Part shown: in pieces, positions 55,052 to 64,000 of the stretch
Numbering within the stretch: position 1 is the first letter of the stretch
Layout of the letters: every line of letters starts with the position of its first letter
DNA from: Paragemmobacter amnigenus
GTDB taxonomy: Bacteria; Pseudomonadota; Alphaproteobacteria; Rhodobacterales; Rhodobacteraceae
DNA length: 64,000 nt
Reading direction: 5' to 3'
NCBI RefSeq assembly: GCF_009908265.2
Contig: NZ_JAAATX020000004.1
Span: forward strand, 62,001-126,000
The notes under the pieces: model-generated
Told to the model about the DNA's origin: nothing
Databases searched by the model: none
Seen by the model: only the letters and a program-made list of their open reading frames with translations
Made by a program: the position numbers and the translations under genes

Positions 55052-55147
55052 ACGGCGCGGCGGCAGACCGTCCGGCCCCGCAGGGCCGACGGGGTGGAAC
55101 AGAAGGCAGGCCCCTGCAGCGGGGCCATTGATGGAGTGCAACGATCC

Positions 55148-56146
55148 ATGCGACGCAGCCGAATCCTTCTCTTGGCGGTGCTGTCCGGTCTCGGAACACT
55201 CGGGCTCATGCAATATGCGCGGATGGCGCAGCAGCAGGTCGCGCAGGAAGAGACGGTCGCCCCCACCACAAGCCAGGTCCTCGTCTTTGCAGGCGACCTT
55301 GCGCGGGGCACGCTCGTGGACGGGTCCAGCCTGCGCTGGCAGGAACAACTCATCTCCGCCGTTCCCGCCGGTGCGATCACCGCCACCAGACCGGATGCGC
55401 GCTTTCCGGACGGCGTGACGGGCAAGCTCCTGCGCCGCGACGTGCTGGCCGGAGAGCCGGTGAATGCCGGCGTCTTCGTGGACGGCCCCGCCGGTTTCAT
55501 GTCGCTGACGCTGCAGCCGGGAATGCGGGCGGTGGGTCTGGCGGTCACGCCGCAGAAACTTGCGGGCGGGTTCATCCTCCCTGACGACCGCGTCGACGTG
55601 ATCCACACGGTGGACGGCGATTTCGACGGCGACGGCCGCGCCAGCAGCTATTCGCAGACCATCCTCAAGAACGTGCGCGTCCTTGCCGTGGGCACCACAC
55701 CCTCGGGCCGCGTCACCAACCGCACCGCGGGCGAACAGGCCGAAGAGGACGGGACGCAATCCGACGTCACCCTCGACGGCGAGACGGTCACCCTCGAACT
55801 GGGCGAGGCCGAGGCCGCCGTCCTCTTCTCGGCCATGGCCAGCGGCCAGATCTCGCTCGCCCTGCGCGCACTCGAAGATTCCGAGCCATCCGGCATCGCC
55901 TCCATCCTGGGCTTCGAACAGGGCCCCGGGGCCCCGACGCCCGAACCCGCTATGGCCGCAGAGCCTGCCGCCCCCGCCGTGGCAGAGCCTGCAGCGGCTC
56001 AGACACAGGAACCGACCCCGACCGCAGCCCCGGCCCCGACCGCCACGGCCGCTTCCGCGGCCGAGCCGGAAAAGGTGACGGTCCGACTGATCGAAGGGGG
56101 CAATGAACGCTTGGTCGAAATCCTGACCGGCGGGGAAACACGATAA
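55148..56146 (+). CDS. cpaB: CpaB/RcpC pilus assembly protein
   Basis: The 332-residue protein begins with a membrane anchor (MRRSRILLLAVLSGLGTLGL), then a SAF domain (VLVFAGDLARGTLVDGSSLRWQE, about 45-67) and GFMSLTLQPGMRAVGLAVTP (about 133-152). The C-terminal tail is Ala/Pro-rich. CpaB/RcpC is a periplasmic part of the Tad secretin complex. ATG 55148 is used; its site is weak and the frame is open to 55094, and a GTG 55136 is an alternative. Its stop overlaps the cpaE start by one base. Confidence 0.87.
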   Translation: MRRSRILLLAVLSGLGTLGLMQYARMAQQQVAQEETVAPTTSQVLVFAGDLARGTLVDGSSLRWQEQLISAVPAGAITATRPDARFPDGVTGKLLRRDVLAGEPVNAGVFVDGPAGFMSLTLQPGMRAVGLAVTPQKLAGGFILPDDRVDVIHTVDGDFDGDGRASSYSQTILKNVRVLAVGTTPSGRVTNRTAGEQAEEDGTQSDVTLDGETVTLELGEAEAAVLFSAMASGQISLALRALEDSEPSGIASILGFEQGPGAPTPEPAMAAEPAAPAVAEPAAAQTQEPTPTAAPAPTATAASAAEPEKVTVRLIEGGNERLVEILTGGETR

Positions 56147-57351
56147 TGATCCAGGATTCGCTCTTCATTCCGCGCAGCACCATCGCCGCCTTCGCCAAAA
56201 GCGAAGGCGTCTACGAGGTGCTCAAGGCGCTCAAATCCCACCCGCTCCTGACCCGCGCCCAATACGAGGCCTATCACGGCGGGATCGACGATCTGGTCAA
56301 CCACTATCCCACCGGCGGGACGCCCCAGCTTCTGCTGCTGGAACATGACGGCCCCATCCCCGACCTCGACCGCGTGGCCGAGATCAGCGCACCGCATACG
56401 CAACTGATCGTGCTGTCGGGCAACAACGACATCGGGCGCTACCGCCAGCTGCTGGACAGGGGCGGGTCCGATTACCTTTTCACCCCCGTCTCGCCCGAAT
56501 TGCTGGTCGCCTCGATCAGCCGTTCCTTCGCGCGGGCCGAAAACCGCAAGACCGCCAGCATGTTCGCCTTCTTCGGCTGCGGCGGCGGAACCGGCGCCTC
56601 GACCGTGGCGCAGAATGCGGCGGTGCTGCTGTCGCAGGTGCCCGACAAAAAGGTCATGCTGATGGATTTCGACCTGCATACGGGCAGCGTCGCCATGACC
56701 TTCGGCATCACACCGGTGCGCGGGGTCCACGACCTGCTGCGCGATCCGAAATCCATTTCGGCACAGGAAATCGCCCGCATCGCGCATGAACGCAATGCCG
56801 GCCTGCAGGTGCTCTGCTCGGTCCCCTCGCTGGAGCCGGGCTTCGCGCTCAAGGTGGACCATTTCGTCGACATCCTCGATCAGGCGCGGATGCTGGTCGA
56901 CTATGTCGTGATCGACCTTCCCGGCGGATGGAGCACCCTGCACAGCCGCCTTCTGGCCATGACCGAACATGTCGGCCTCGTCGGGCTGCCCGATCTTCGC
57001 AGCTTCCACCTCCTGCACCGCATCCAGCAACTCTCCGCCAAACTGCGCGAGGGGATGCCGCCGGTCGATCTCGTGCTGAACCGCTGGACGCCCGCCTCCG
57101 AAGGGGTCATCTCCTCCTCGCTCTATACCGACCTCCTGCGCGGCGGCCGGATGGTCCAGGTCGGAGAGTTCGGCCCCCTCGCCATCGAAAGCGACGCCGC
57201 CGCCCGCACGCTGGCCGAAACCGCCCCCACCGCCTCGGCCCTGCAGGACTTCACCCGCTATCTCGAATCCAAGACCGGAACGCCCATCGTGCCAAGGACG
57301 CGGCAGACCAAACCGCTCCTGTCGCGGCTGTTCGGGAAAAAGGCGTCCTGA
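56146..57351 (+). CDS. cpaE: CpaE/TadZ-like ATPase of the Tad pilus
   Basis: The 401-residue protein has an atypical receiver-like N-terminal domain (about 60-125) and a MinD-like ATPase domain. The P-loop is GCGGGTGASTVAQN (about 142-155), with Ser and Thr in place of the usual Lys, as in other CpaE/TadZ proteins. DFDLHTGSVAMTFGI and IDLPGGWS follow. It directs Tad assembly to a cellular position. It is followed three bases later by a tadE gene. Confidence 0.9.
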   Translation: MIQDSLFIPRSTIAAFAKSEGVYEVLKALKSHPLLTRAQYEAYHGGIDDLVNHYPTGGTPQLLLLEHDGPIPDLDRVAEISAPHTQLIVLSGNNDIGRYRQLLDRGGSDYLFTPVSPELLVASISRSFARAENRKTASMFAFFGCGGGTGASTVAQNAAVLLSQVPDKKVMLMDFDLHTGSVAMTFGITPVRGVHDLLRDPKSISAQEIARIAHERNAGLQVLCSVPSLEPGFALKVDHFVDILDQARMLVDYVVIDLPGGWSTLHSRLLAMTEHVGLVGLPDLRSFHLLHRIQQLSAKLREGMPPVDLVLNRWTPASEGVISSSLYTDLLRGGRMVQVGEFGPLAIESDAAARTLAETAPTASALQDFTRYLESKTGTPIVPRTRQTKPLLSRLFGKKAS

Positions 57352-57354
57352 CCC

Positions 57355-57825
57355 ATGCGCCGGCTGCGCCAATTCCTGACGGAAACCTCCGGGGCAGCCG
57401 CCATCGAATTCGCGATTCTCAGTCCGCTGTTCCTGATCCTGCTTGTCGGCATGCTGAACCTCGGCTCGCAGGCCTTCACACAGGCGCGGCTGAACCAGAC
57501 CGTCCGAGAGACGGCCGAGGCCGCACTCTTCACGCAGGACACGGCAGTGCTGTCCGCCATACTGCGCGCGGCACTGACAGACGCGGGCTTGCCGACGTCC
57601 GGCAGCACCGGTGCAGTTCTGGTGGAGCTCAGATGCCTCTGCGGGATCGAAGATCTCGCCGAAGCGCTCTGTACGGTGCAGAAAACGGCAAGCTGTACGG
57701 CCACCGGCATGCCATGGGAACTGGTGTTCAAGATCAGCACGAAGATCCCCTTCACCCCTCCCCTCCCGATCGAGGGATACGGGCCACGGGAACTGACAAG
57801 CGAATTGCGGGTGCAGTTGCGATGA
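57355..57825 (+). CDS. TadE-like pseudopilin (first)
   Basis: The 156-residue protein has a pilin-like N-terminus TSGAAAIEFAILSPLFLILLVGMLNLG (prepilin cleavage expected after the Gly, conserved Glu), then a periplasmic domain with several Cys residues (ELRCLCGIEDLAEALCTVQ). TadE/TadF-type pseudopilins prime Flp fibre assembly. It overlaps the next gene as ATGA. Confidence 0.87.
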   Translation: MRRLRQFLTETSGAAAIEFAILSPLFLILLVGMLNLGSQAFTQARLNQTVRETAEAALFTQDTAVLSAILRAALTDAGLPTSGSTGAVLVELRCLCGIEDLAEALCTVQKTASCTATGMPWELVFKISTKIPFTPPLPIEGYGPRELTSELRVQLR

Positions 57826-58238
57826 CCCTGCGCCGTTTCTTCCGCGATACAAGTGGTGCCACGGCGGTGGAAACCGCCCTCATTTCCCTTCCGCTCATCA
57901 CGCTGACCTTCGGCATCATCGAGATCGGACGCGCGCTCTACATGCAGCAGGCGCTCAGCTTCGGGGCGGACAGGGCTGCACGCATCCTCTACATAAACCC
58001 CACCGCGACCGAGTCCGCGATGGAACAGGCGGTGGTCGACAGCGTGTTCTTCGTCGATCCGCTCCGCCTCGACGTCAGTCTGGACCTCGCGCCGACGACG
58101 GTGAATTCCGAGGATTTCACGACAAGACGCCTGACCGTGACCTATGACTTCGTCAGCCTCGTCCCGTCGATCCTCACGGGCACGATCAAGCTGTCGTCAG
58201 ACCGCCACGTCGTGATCCGCAAGCCCGCTACTCCTTGA
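57822..58238 (+). CDS. TadE-like pseudopilin (second)
   Basis: The 138-residue protein begins MTLRRFFRDTSGATAVETALISLPLITLTFGIIEIGRAL, again a prepilin-type N-terminus. The rest is a small beta-rich domain. The start overlaps the previous stop (ATGA), and its 3' end overlaps by 11 bp with the convergent tadG gene. Two TadE-like proteins are usual for Tad loci. Confidence 0.86.
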   Translation: MTLRRFFRDTSGATAVETALISLPLITLTFGIIEIGRALYMQQALSFGADRAARILYINPTATESAMEQAVVDSVFFVDPLRLDVSLDLAPTTVNSEDFTTRRLTVTYDFVSLVPSILTGTIKLSSDRHVVIRKPATP

Positions 58239-59586
58239 GGGAGATGCGCTGCTGTGCCGTGATCTTCGGCGCATTGGGCGGCATTGCCGACCGGAAATCG
58301 CAGGAATCGTCCAGTTCGACCGTCGAATTGCCCGAAATCGTGATCCGGCCGGACAGAAGCCGGATGCAAGGCTCCACGACATCCCGGTTCGTATTGCCCG
58401 AAAACTCGACTTCGTCATTCGGGAAATAGATCAGACCCGACAGCACCGTGCCATTGTTGCCCGTGAAGGAATGCTTCAGTTCGGTCCCGACCCTGTCGCC
58501 AAAGAACAGGATGCCGTTATAGGGGTCCGTTCTGTTGCTGGTGGCTTTGTTATACGCGGTCAGCTTGACCTGTGCACTCCCGCTCACCGACAGCGTCGCG
58601 CCGTTCATCAGATAGAAGCTGACATTCTCTCCTTCGACGACAGCTCCGGCGTTGATCGTCAGGTCGCCGTTCCTTGCACCGTCGATGATATAGAGACCCG
58701 GTTCGAAACGGACCTCACCCTTCAGATTCAGATCGTCAAACCGCGCAATCTTCAATTCGCCCAGCGAAGAAATGCTCTGCCGCGCCGCATAGACCACCCC
58801 GCCTGCATTGACCGGATCGGCAGTCGGGGAAACGGCATTGATCCCGCCGACCTCGGACGAAGTCAGCATGTGCAGATCGGCATATGGATCGGCAGACGGC
58901 CGCTGCCGGATCTTCGGGGCCGCGCATTCGGGATCGGTATAGGTGATCTTGACGTTATCTTCCTGCAGGTTGTCCGTTCCACCCACGGTATAGACACAGG
59001 TCGCCGTCAGTTCCGCATTGTTGCCGACCCTCTGCGCGCTATTGGACGCGACCGAATTCGATGCCGCCGCGCAGTTCACCATGGTGACTTCCCCCGACCC
59101 GCCGATCGACAGCGTCACACCGGTCTTGCCCAGCGCTACCATGCAGGCCTGCTCTCCGCTTTCGGGGTCCACGCCGGCCACCGCCCGTGCCGTGATCAGC
59201 ACATCGTCAGCCGCACCTGTCGTGCTGAACAGGGCCGTCAGATAGCGCGGCAAAGCGCGGGAAACGGTCACCTCTGCATGGTTCTTGCGCCCCGCATAGC
59301 TGCCGGTCGTGGGGGGCAGCGTCAGCACCAGATCGTCATCCGCCAGCAGACCCGCGCCGCTGGCACGGTCCATGACAGACTCCCGCACCTTCCCGATGTC
59401 ATCCGTCGAAAGCGACCGCGTCGCCGCGGTATAGGCCGCGACATCCGCGATGTGCTGGATCTTCCTCTGCGTCAGCAGCCACATGCCCACTTCGCTGCCC
59501 AGCGCCGCAAAGCCGATGAGGATGGGCGATACCAGCGCGATATAGACCGCCGCCGCACCGCTTTCCGACCGAAGGAAGGACCGCAT
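58228..59586 (-). CDS. TadG-like pilus-assembly protein
   Basis: The 452-residue protein has the prepilin-like N-terminus SESGAAAVYIALVSPILIGFAALGSEVGMWL followed by a long, Gly/Asn/Ser-rich beta-type region (GARNGDLTINAGAVVEGENVSF). That suggests an extracellular or periplasmic right-handed-repeat domain. TadG proteins help anchor or localise Flp pili. ATG 59586 is chosen with AGGTGG upstream; GTG codons at 59595 and 59592 are alternatives. The 3' end overlaps the second tadE. Confidence 0.8.
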   Translation of the reverse strand: MRSFLRSESGAAAVYIALVSPILIGFAALGSEVGMWLLTQRKIQHIADVAAYTAATRSLSTDDIGKVRESVMDRASGAGLLADDDLVLTLPPTTGSYAGRKNHAEVTVSRALPRYLTALFSTTGAADDVLITARAVAGVDPESGEQACMVALGKTGVTLSIGGSGEVTMVNCAAASNSVASNSAQRVGNNAELTATCVYTVGGTDNLQEDNVKITYTDPECAAPKIRQRPSADPYADLHMLTSSEVGGINAVSPTADPVNAGGVVYAARQSISSLGELKIARFDDLNLKGEVRFEPGLYIIDGARNGDLTINAGAVVEGENVSFYLMNGATLSVSGSAQVKLTAYNKATSNRTDPYNGILFFGDRVGTELKHSFTGNNGTVLSGLIYFPNDEVEFSGNTNRDVVEPCIRLLSGRITISGNSTVELDDSCDFRSAMPPNAPKITAQQRISLKE

Positions 59587-59595
59587 GGACACCAC

Positions 59596-60555
59596 CTAGA
59601 AATCCGCCGTCAGCACGATGGGCGCGATGATCACGACGAACAGCACCGGCAGGAAGAACACGATCATCGGCACCGTCATCTTCGGGCCCAGCGACGCCGC
59701 CCGCGCCTCGGCATTGGCCAGACGGGCCTGACGGTTCGCCGCCCAGATCGTCCGCAGCGAATGCGCGATCGAGGCACCCTGCTTTTCGGCCTGCACCAGC
59801 GCGATGGTGACAGATTTCACCCCGGGCAGGTCGATGCGCTGTGACAGGTTGACATAGGCCATGCGGCGTTCCTTCAGCAGCGACAGGTCGGCCACGGTGA
59901 TCACGAATTCCTCGGCCAGGATCGGTGCCACGGGGGCCAGTTCCTGCGCGATCCGCCGCATCGCCACCTCGATGGACAGTCCGGAATCCAGACAGATGAT
60001 CAAAAGCCCGATCGCATCGTCCCAGTAATCGCCAAAGGCCCGCCTGCGCGCCGCGATCCGCCGCTTCAGCCAGCCTTCGGGCAGGTAGATCCCCACCGCA
60101 AAGGCCAGCACCGTCAGCGCCACCGTCGCCAGCCCCCCCGGTCCGCGCGGCATCCCGCTCAGGAACAGGAACGTCCCCGCCGCCAGCAGAATGGCCAGAA
60201 GCGCGCGGACACCCTCGAAATACAGATACATCCGCGGCGCGCGCAGCCCCGCCTGACGCAGCAGCACGCGGCGCTGCTTGCCAAAGGTCGACCGGTCCCA
60301 GATCCAGTCGATGGCCTTCTGCCGCCATTCGTCCAGCGCAAGCTTGCCCGACAGCCAGGCCAGCGGGTGGCGCAAGATGGACTTGCGCCGTTCCTGCTGC
60401 ACTGCATCCTGCAGGATCGACCGCGCCCGCCGCGCAAGGGCCGAGCTTTCGGTCCGGCCGGGTCCGGCCAGCAGGACATAGGTCGTCACCGCCGCAATCG
60501 CGGCAAGCGCGAGCGGCGCAAAGGACAGGACCAGCGACAGCACCTCTTCCCGCAT
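59596..60555 (-). CDS. tadC: Tad secretion inner-membrane protein TadC
   Basis: The 319-residue membrane protein has a type II secretion F-domain (AIGLLIICLDSGLSIEVAMRRIAQEL, about 182-207) and four hydrophobic segments. It pairs with TadB as the inner-membrane platform of the Flp pilus motor. Its start overlaps the tadB stop by one base (TGATG). The tadG gene follows after 9 bp. Confidence 0.91.
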   Translation of the reverse strand: MREEVLSLVLSFAPLALAAIAAVTTYVLLAGPGRTESSALARRARSILQDAVQQERRKSILRHPLAWLSGKLALDEWRQKAIDWIWDRSTFGKQRRVLLRQAGLRAPRMYLYFEGVRALLAILLAAGTFLFLSGMPRGPGGLATVALTVLAFAVGIYLPEGWLKRRIAARRRAFGDYWDDAIGLLIICLDSGLSIEVAMRRIAQELAPVAPILAEEFVITVADLSLLKERRMAYVNLSQRIDLPGVKSVTIALVQAEKQGASIAHSLRTIWAANRQARLANAEARAASLGPKMTVPMIVFFLPVLFVVIIAPIVLTADF

Positions 60556-61544
60556 CACAATTCGATCCGCATCATCGACCGCATCACCACCACGCCGACC
60601 AGCATCCAGCCAAGGCTCGCGCCCACGATGATATTGCCGGTCTCCGTGTCGATCAGCGGACGCAGGAAGTCGGGCGCCAGCAGCGAAAGCGCCCCGATCA
60701 GCAGCACCGGCACCGCCCCGATGATCAGGGCCGATGTCCGCGCCTCGGCCGTCATCGACCGCAGCTTGCCCTGCAGCGTCGCCTTGTCACGCAGCAGGTT
60801 GGCCAGATTGGTCAGAACCTCCGCGATGTTCCCGCCCGACTGGGCCTGAATCGCCACGACGATCGCAAAAAGCCGCGCCTCGCGCACCGGCACGCGGTCG
60901 GCAAAGCGGGCGACCGCCTCGCGCATGGACAGGCCCACGCCCAGATCGTTCATGATCTGGAACAGCTCGCGCCGCAGCGGATCGCGCCACTCCGTCGCGG
61001 CCAGCCGCAGGCACTCGATCAGCGGCAACCCCGCCCGCACCCCCCGCACCATGAGGTCGAGCGCATCGGGAAGGTCATCCGTAAACAGCTTCAACCGCCG
61101 TCTGGCCAGAATCCGCACCTGCAGCAGCGGCGCCCCGATCCCCAGACCCACAGCCCCCAGCGCCACCTGCAGCAGCGGCAGGTCGAGAAGCCACAGCACC
61201 AGCGCCATCACCACCGTCGCCGCCGCCGTATAGCCCAGATGCCGCTCCACCGACCGCTCGGTGCCCGAGCTTTTCAGCAGCCGCGCCAGCAGGAACCGCC
61301 CCTCGCGCTGCCGCGTCGCCTCCAGTTCGTTCAGCGCCTTCTGGATCTCCTCGCGCGCCCGCGCCTCGTCATCTGGCTCGACCGAGGCGACACTGACCAA
61401 CCCCGCGGCCAGCAGCCGCGCGTCAAGCGCAGACTTGCCCTTCCGGTCGCCTCCGGCAAAGGCCATCAGCACCAGCCCCACGGTCAGCGTGACGGACAGG
61501 CCGAACAGCAGGCTCATGACAGGATCACTGACCAGCGCGGACAT
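60555..61544 (-). CDS. tadB: Tad secretion inner-membrane protein TadB
   Basis: The 329-residue membrane protein has the F-domain (LPDALDLMVRGVRAGLPLIECLRL, about 159-182), hydrophobic segments near 10-28, 110-145 and 300-325, and a cytoplasmic linker with repeated charged residues. It lies between cpaF and tadC, in the usual order. Confidence 0.92.
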   Translation of the reverse strand: MSALVSDPVMSLLFGLSVTLTVGLVLMAFAGGDRKGKSALDARLLAAGLVSVASVEPDDEARAREEIQKALNELEATRQREGRFLLARLLKSSGTERSVERHLGYTAAATVVMALVLWLLDLPLLQVALGAVGLGIGAPLLQVRILARRRLKLFTDDLPDALDLMVRGVRAGLPLIECLRLAATEWRDPLRRELFQIMNDLGVGLSMREAVARFADRVPVREARLFAIVVAIQAQSGGNIAEVLTNLANLLRDKATLQGKLRSMTAEARTSALIIGAVPVLLIGALSLLAPDFLRPLIDTETGNIIVGASLGWMLVGVVVMRSMMRIEL

Positions 61545-61546
61545 GC

Positions 61547-62980
61547 TCAGACGATCCCCAACTCGGCGTCCTCGGCCGAATTCCGCCGCGCGTTCAGCGC
61601 GCCCAGCGCCGCCGCCAGACGCTGCTGTTCGCCGAAATAGGTGGCACGCGGCCAGAAATTGGGCTGGGTGATCCCCGTTCCGCTGTGACGGCCCAGAATC
61701 CGGCCATCCGCATCCTCGCCCTCGATCCGGTAGACGAAGATATCCTGCGTCGTGATCGTGTCCTCCTCCATGCCCACCACCTCGGTGACATGGGTGATGA
61801 CGCGGCGCCCGTCCCGCAGACGCGCGGCATGGATGATGACCTCGACCGAATTGGCGATCATCTCGCGGATCTGCCGCGCAGGCAGCGCCAGACCCGCCGC
61901 CGTGATCATGCTTTCCAGACGCCGCAGCGCCTCGCGCGGGCTGTTGGCATGCACCGTGCCCATCGACCCGTCATGCCCCGTGTTCATCGCCTGCAACAGG
62001 TCGAACGCCTCGCCCCCGCGCACCTCGCCCACCACGATCCTGTCCGGCCGCATCCGCAGACAGTTGCGGACCAGATCGCGCATCTTCACCTCGCCCTCGC
62101 CCTCCAGATTGGGCGGCCGCGTCTCCAGCGGTACGACATGGGGCTGCTGCAACTGCAACTCAGCCGAATCCTCGCAGGTCACGACCCGCTCGGACTTGTC
62201 GATGAAGCCCGCAAGACAGTTCAGCAGCGTCGTCTTGCCCGACCCCGTCCCTCCCGACACGATGGTGTTGCACCGCGTCCGCCCGATGATCCGCAAAAGC
62301 TCCGCCCCGTCCGCGGTGATCGATCCGTAGCGGACAAGATCGTTCAGCGTCAGCTTTTCCTTGCGGAACTTCCGGATGGTCAGCGTCGGCCCCTTCAGCG
62401 CGAGGGGCGGCACGATCACGTTGACGCGCGACCCGTCCGGCAGGCGGGCATCGCAGATGGGCGAGGATTCATCCACCCGCCGCCCGACCAGCGACACGAT
62501 GCGCTGGCAGATGTTCAGCAGATGCGCATTGTCGCGGAACTGCACATCCACCCTGTGGATCTTCCCGCCCCGCTCGACATAGATTTCCTTCGGACCATTG
62601 ACCATGATGTCGCTCAGGTCGTCCTGCGCCAGCAAGGGCTCCAGCGGCCCGAAGCCCAGCACGTCATCCACCAGCTCGTCCACGATCCGGTCGGCCACGA
62701 AGGTCGGCACCGGCGTCTGCCGCCGCGCAAGGATGCGCCGGATCGCCCCCGCAATCTCGGCCCGCGCATCCTGCGGGTTCAACTGGTTCAGGCGCGTCGC
62801 GTCGAAGATCTCGACCAGCGACTGCCGCACCTCGTCCATGATGGGGTAGAATTCGTCGTTTTCCGCGCTCAGCGCGGCCGCCTGCGCCTCCGGCTCCGTG
62901 ACCGCCGCCGCCGCCGCCGTCACCGTACGCAGCGGAACCGCCTGCGGTGTGCCCGTGCGCTGCGCCCTGCCGAAAGCCAT
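61547..62980 (-). CDS. cpaF: CpaF/TadA secretion ATPase
   Basis: The 477-residue ATPase of the PilT/VirB11 type has Walker [10 protein letters not shown] (243-251), the Asp-box region [30 protein letters not shown] and a Walker B near it, and the N-terminal [19 protein letters not shown] domain. It powers Flp pilus assembly. ATG 62980 begins MAFGRAQRT and has GGGGG eight bases upstream; the frame is open to 63118. It is the first gene of the minus-strand Tad unit. Confidence 0.94.
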   Translation of the reverse strand: MAFGRAQRTGTPQAVPLRTVTAAAAAVTEPEAQAAALSAENDEFYPIMDEVRQSLVEIFDATRLNQLNPQDARAEIAGAIRRILARRQTPVPTFVADRIVDELVDDVLGFGPLEPLLAQDDLSDIMVNGPKEIYVERGGKIHRVDVQFRDNAHLLNICQRIVSLVGRRVDESSPICDARLPDGSRVNVIVPPLALKGPTLTIRKFRKEKLTLNDLVRYGSITADGAELLRIIGRTRCNTIVSGGTGSGKTTLLNCLAGFIDKSERVVTCEDSAELQLQQPHVVPLETRPPNLEGEGEVKMRDLVRNCLRMRPDRIVVGEVRGGEAFDLLQAMNTGHDGSMGTVHANSPREALRRLESMITAAGLALPARQIREMIANSVEVIIHAARLRDGRRVITHVTEVVGMEEDTITTQDIFVYRIEGEDADGRILGRHSGTGITQPNFWPRATYFGEQQRLAAALGALNARRNSAEDAELGIV

Positions 62981-63212
62981 TCCGTGATCCCCCGGGAAAT
63001 TGCCGCGTAAAACAGAACCGGACGGTAGGTAAAAATCATGGATGCGTAAAGTCGAGGCCGGTCCGGCTTTTGGATGCAATTTGCACCCAAGGGGGAAATC
63101 AATCCGATGGTTTTGCAATTAGGATAAACACACATACCAATAGACCATCCGGAGTGAATTCTACGTCCGTCCCGCTGCTGTTAAGCTGCGTGCACACCAT
63201 CGGAGTTCCGGA
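62981..63212. other. Divergent promoter region between cpaF and DUF6812 gene
   Basis: About 232 bp, moderately AT-rich. It includes GGATGCAATTTGCACCC near 63071-63087, an imperfect dyad. Promoters for the cpaF unit and the small gene should lie here; no sure -35/-10 pair was identified. Confidence 0.45.
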
Positions 63213-63500
63213 ATGCATTTCGAGCGCAGCAAAGTGATCAAGAAGCCGGGCGTCCCCGTCCGCATCCATTTCACCAATGGCGGATCTCTCAAGGGACTGG
63301 TCTTCATCAGCAATGACGGCCGCGTGCTGGATGCGATCGAACGGCGCGAATACTTCCCCCTGCGGACGCTGTCCGGCACGCGTCTGGTCCGCAGCAGCAG
63401 CATCGTCTGGATCGAGATCCTGTCCTACGAGGATTATCTGGCCGACCGCGAAGCCTATCCCCCCGTGGACGAGAATTACCTGCGCTCCAACCGCTGGTGA
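63213..63500 (+). CDS. DUF6812-like small protein
   Basis: The 95-residue protein has a compact beta pattern VRIHFTNGGSLKGLVFISNDGRVLDAIERREYFPL and a final RLVRSSSIVWIEIL. This matches, from memory, the DUF6812-like small domain. Function unknown. ATG 63213 has GGAG seven bases upstream. It is divergent from cpaF and convergent with the HD-GYP gene after 3 bp. Confidence 0.65.
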   Translation: MHFERSKVIKKPGVPVRIHFTNGGSLKGLVFISNDGRVLDAIERREYFPLRTLSGTRLVRSSSIVWIEILSYEDYLADREAYPPVDENYLRSNRW

Positions 63501-63503
63501 CTG

Positions 63504-64000
63504 TCAGCTTGCGGGATGGTCCTGCTCGTATTGCTCGAAGATCCGCGCGAATTCCACGCTGACCTTGTCGAAGGCGGCGAAGAGATCGGGGTCGAACTTC
63601 GTGCCGACCAGCTGCGACATGTTCTGCAAGGCTTCCCTGTGGCTCAGCGCCGCCTTGTAGGGGCGCTGTGACCGCAACGCGTCATAGACATCGATCAGCG
63701 CCATGATCCGCGCCGCCAGCGGAATATCGTCGCGGCTCAGCCCCTCGGGATAGCCGGTGCCGTCCCAGTTCTCATGGTGATAGCGCGCCACATCCTCCGA
63801 AATGGTCAGCACCGGCTCGTCGTCCAACCCGCTCTTTTCGGTGAAATCGCGGATCATCTGGCCGCCCATGCTGGCATGGACCGACATCGCGTCGAACTCT
63901 TCCTTCGACAGCCGTCCGGGCTTCAGAAGGATGCTGTCGGGCACCGCGACCTTGCCGATGTCATGCAGGCGGACGGCCTCGGCCAGATCCGTCTCGTTCA
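63504..64000 (-). CDS. HD-GYP domain phosphodiesterase (partial, runs off the right edge)
   Basis: Only the C-terminal part is in the window. LHDIGKVAVPDSILLKPG lies close to the right end and supplies the HD residues, and HHENWDGTGYP near 63760 is the GYP signature. Such domains hydrolyse c-di-GMP to pGpG or GMP. Reading continues past the window edge, so the start and any sensor domain cannot be seen. It adds another c-di-GMP enzyme to the region. Confidence 0.88.
   Translation of the reverse strand, partial: NETDLAEAVRLHDIGKVAVPDSILLKPGRLSKEEFDAMSVHASMGGQMIRDFTEKSGLDDEPVLTISEDVARYHHENWDGTGYPEGLSRDDIPLAARIMALIDVYDALRSQRPYKAALSHREALQNMSQLVGTKFDPDLFAAFDKVSVEFARIFEQYEQDHPAS

Overview
The window is high-GC DNA, roughly two thirds G+C by eye, with dense coding, many four-base or one-base stop/start overlaps, and protein families typical of Alphaproteobacteria. 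The combination of a PrpE/methylmalonyl-CoA epimerase propionate route with TTTGCAAA boxes, MaeB with a PTA-like tail, DUF1467 next to the epimerase, a DmdB-like acyl-CoA ligase, and the style of the intergenic repeats all point to Rhodobacteraceae/Paracoccaceae. I cannot name the genus. No rRNA, tRNA, CRISPR array, insertion sequence or prophage was recognised.

Layout. 1-6.3 kb holds small accessory and housekeeping genes: DUF167, an HDAC-like amidohydrolase, a nitroreductase, an EI24 membrane protein, a DUF3800 gene that may be acquired, DUF1467, methylmalonyl-CoA epimerase, a GNAT and DUF1993. 6.3-20.7 kb is core metabolism: aspS, pabBC, carB, an orphan BrnA-type antitoxin, a RhlE-like helicase, tdk, an EamA exporter, a DmdB-like ligase and an apparently inactive M48-like protein. 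20.7-26.5 kb has a SPOR protein and a compact nucleoside-salvage operon (cdd-deoA-deoB-add-upp). 26.9-38.9 kb has a VOC-cupin-cupin protein, malic enzyme, propionyl-CoA synthetase, an Hpt/sigma-54 response-regulator pair, NAD kinase, glyA, an esterase and a cytochrome b561.

39-52.6 kb is a minus-strand signalling block. Upstream lies a three-gene c-di-GMP unit: a periplasmic binding protein, a membrane GGDEF-EAL protein and a LOV-like PAS-GGDEF protein. Downstream lies a chemotaxis operon (STAS, cheY, cheA, cheW, MCP, cheW, cheR, cheB and a CheZ-like protein). As given, cheA is broken by a one-base frameshift. 52.7-63 kb is a Tad/Flp pilus locus split into divergent and convergent units: flp; then TPR lipoprotein, cpaC, cpaB, cpaE, tadE, tadE; then, on the opposite strand, cpaF, tadB, tadC, tadG. 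The right edge has a small DUF6812-like gene and a truncated HD-GYP phosphodiesterase gene. Together the right half looks like one surface-behaviour region: chemotaxis, c-di-GMP turnover and adhesive pili.

The intergenic spaces are rich in structured repeats: a 110-bp element present twice with compensatory arm changes, a run of four hairpins before carB, a 211-bp nested inverted-repeat element after carB, and shorter hairpins. Positions of starts were chosen from Shine-Dalgarno matches and family N-termini; where these disagree the entry says so.
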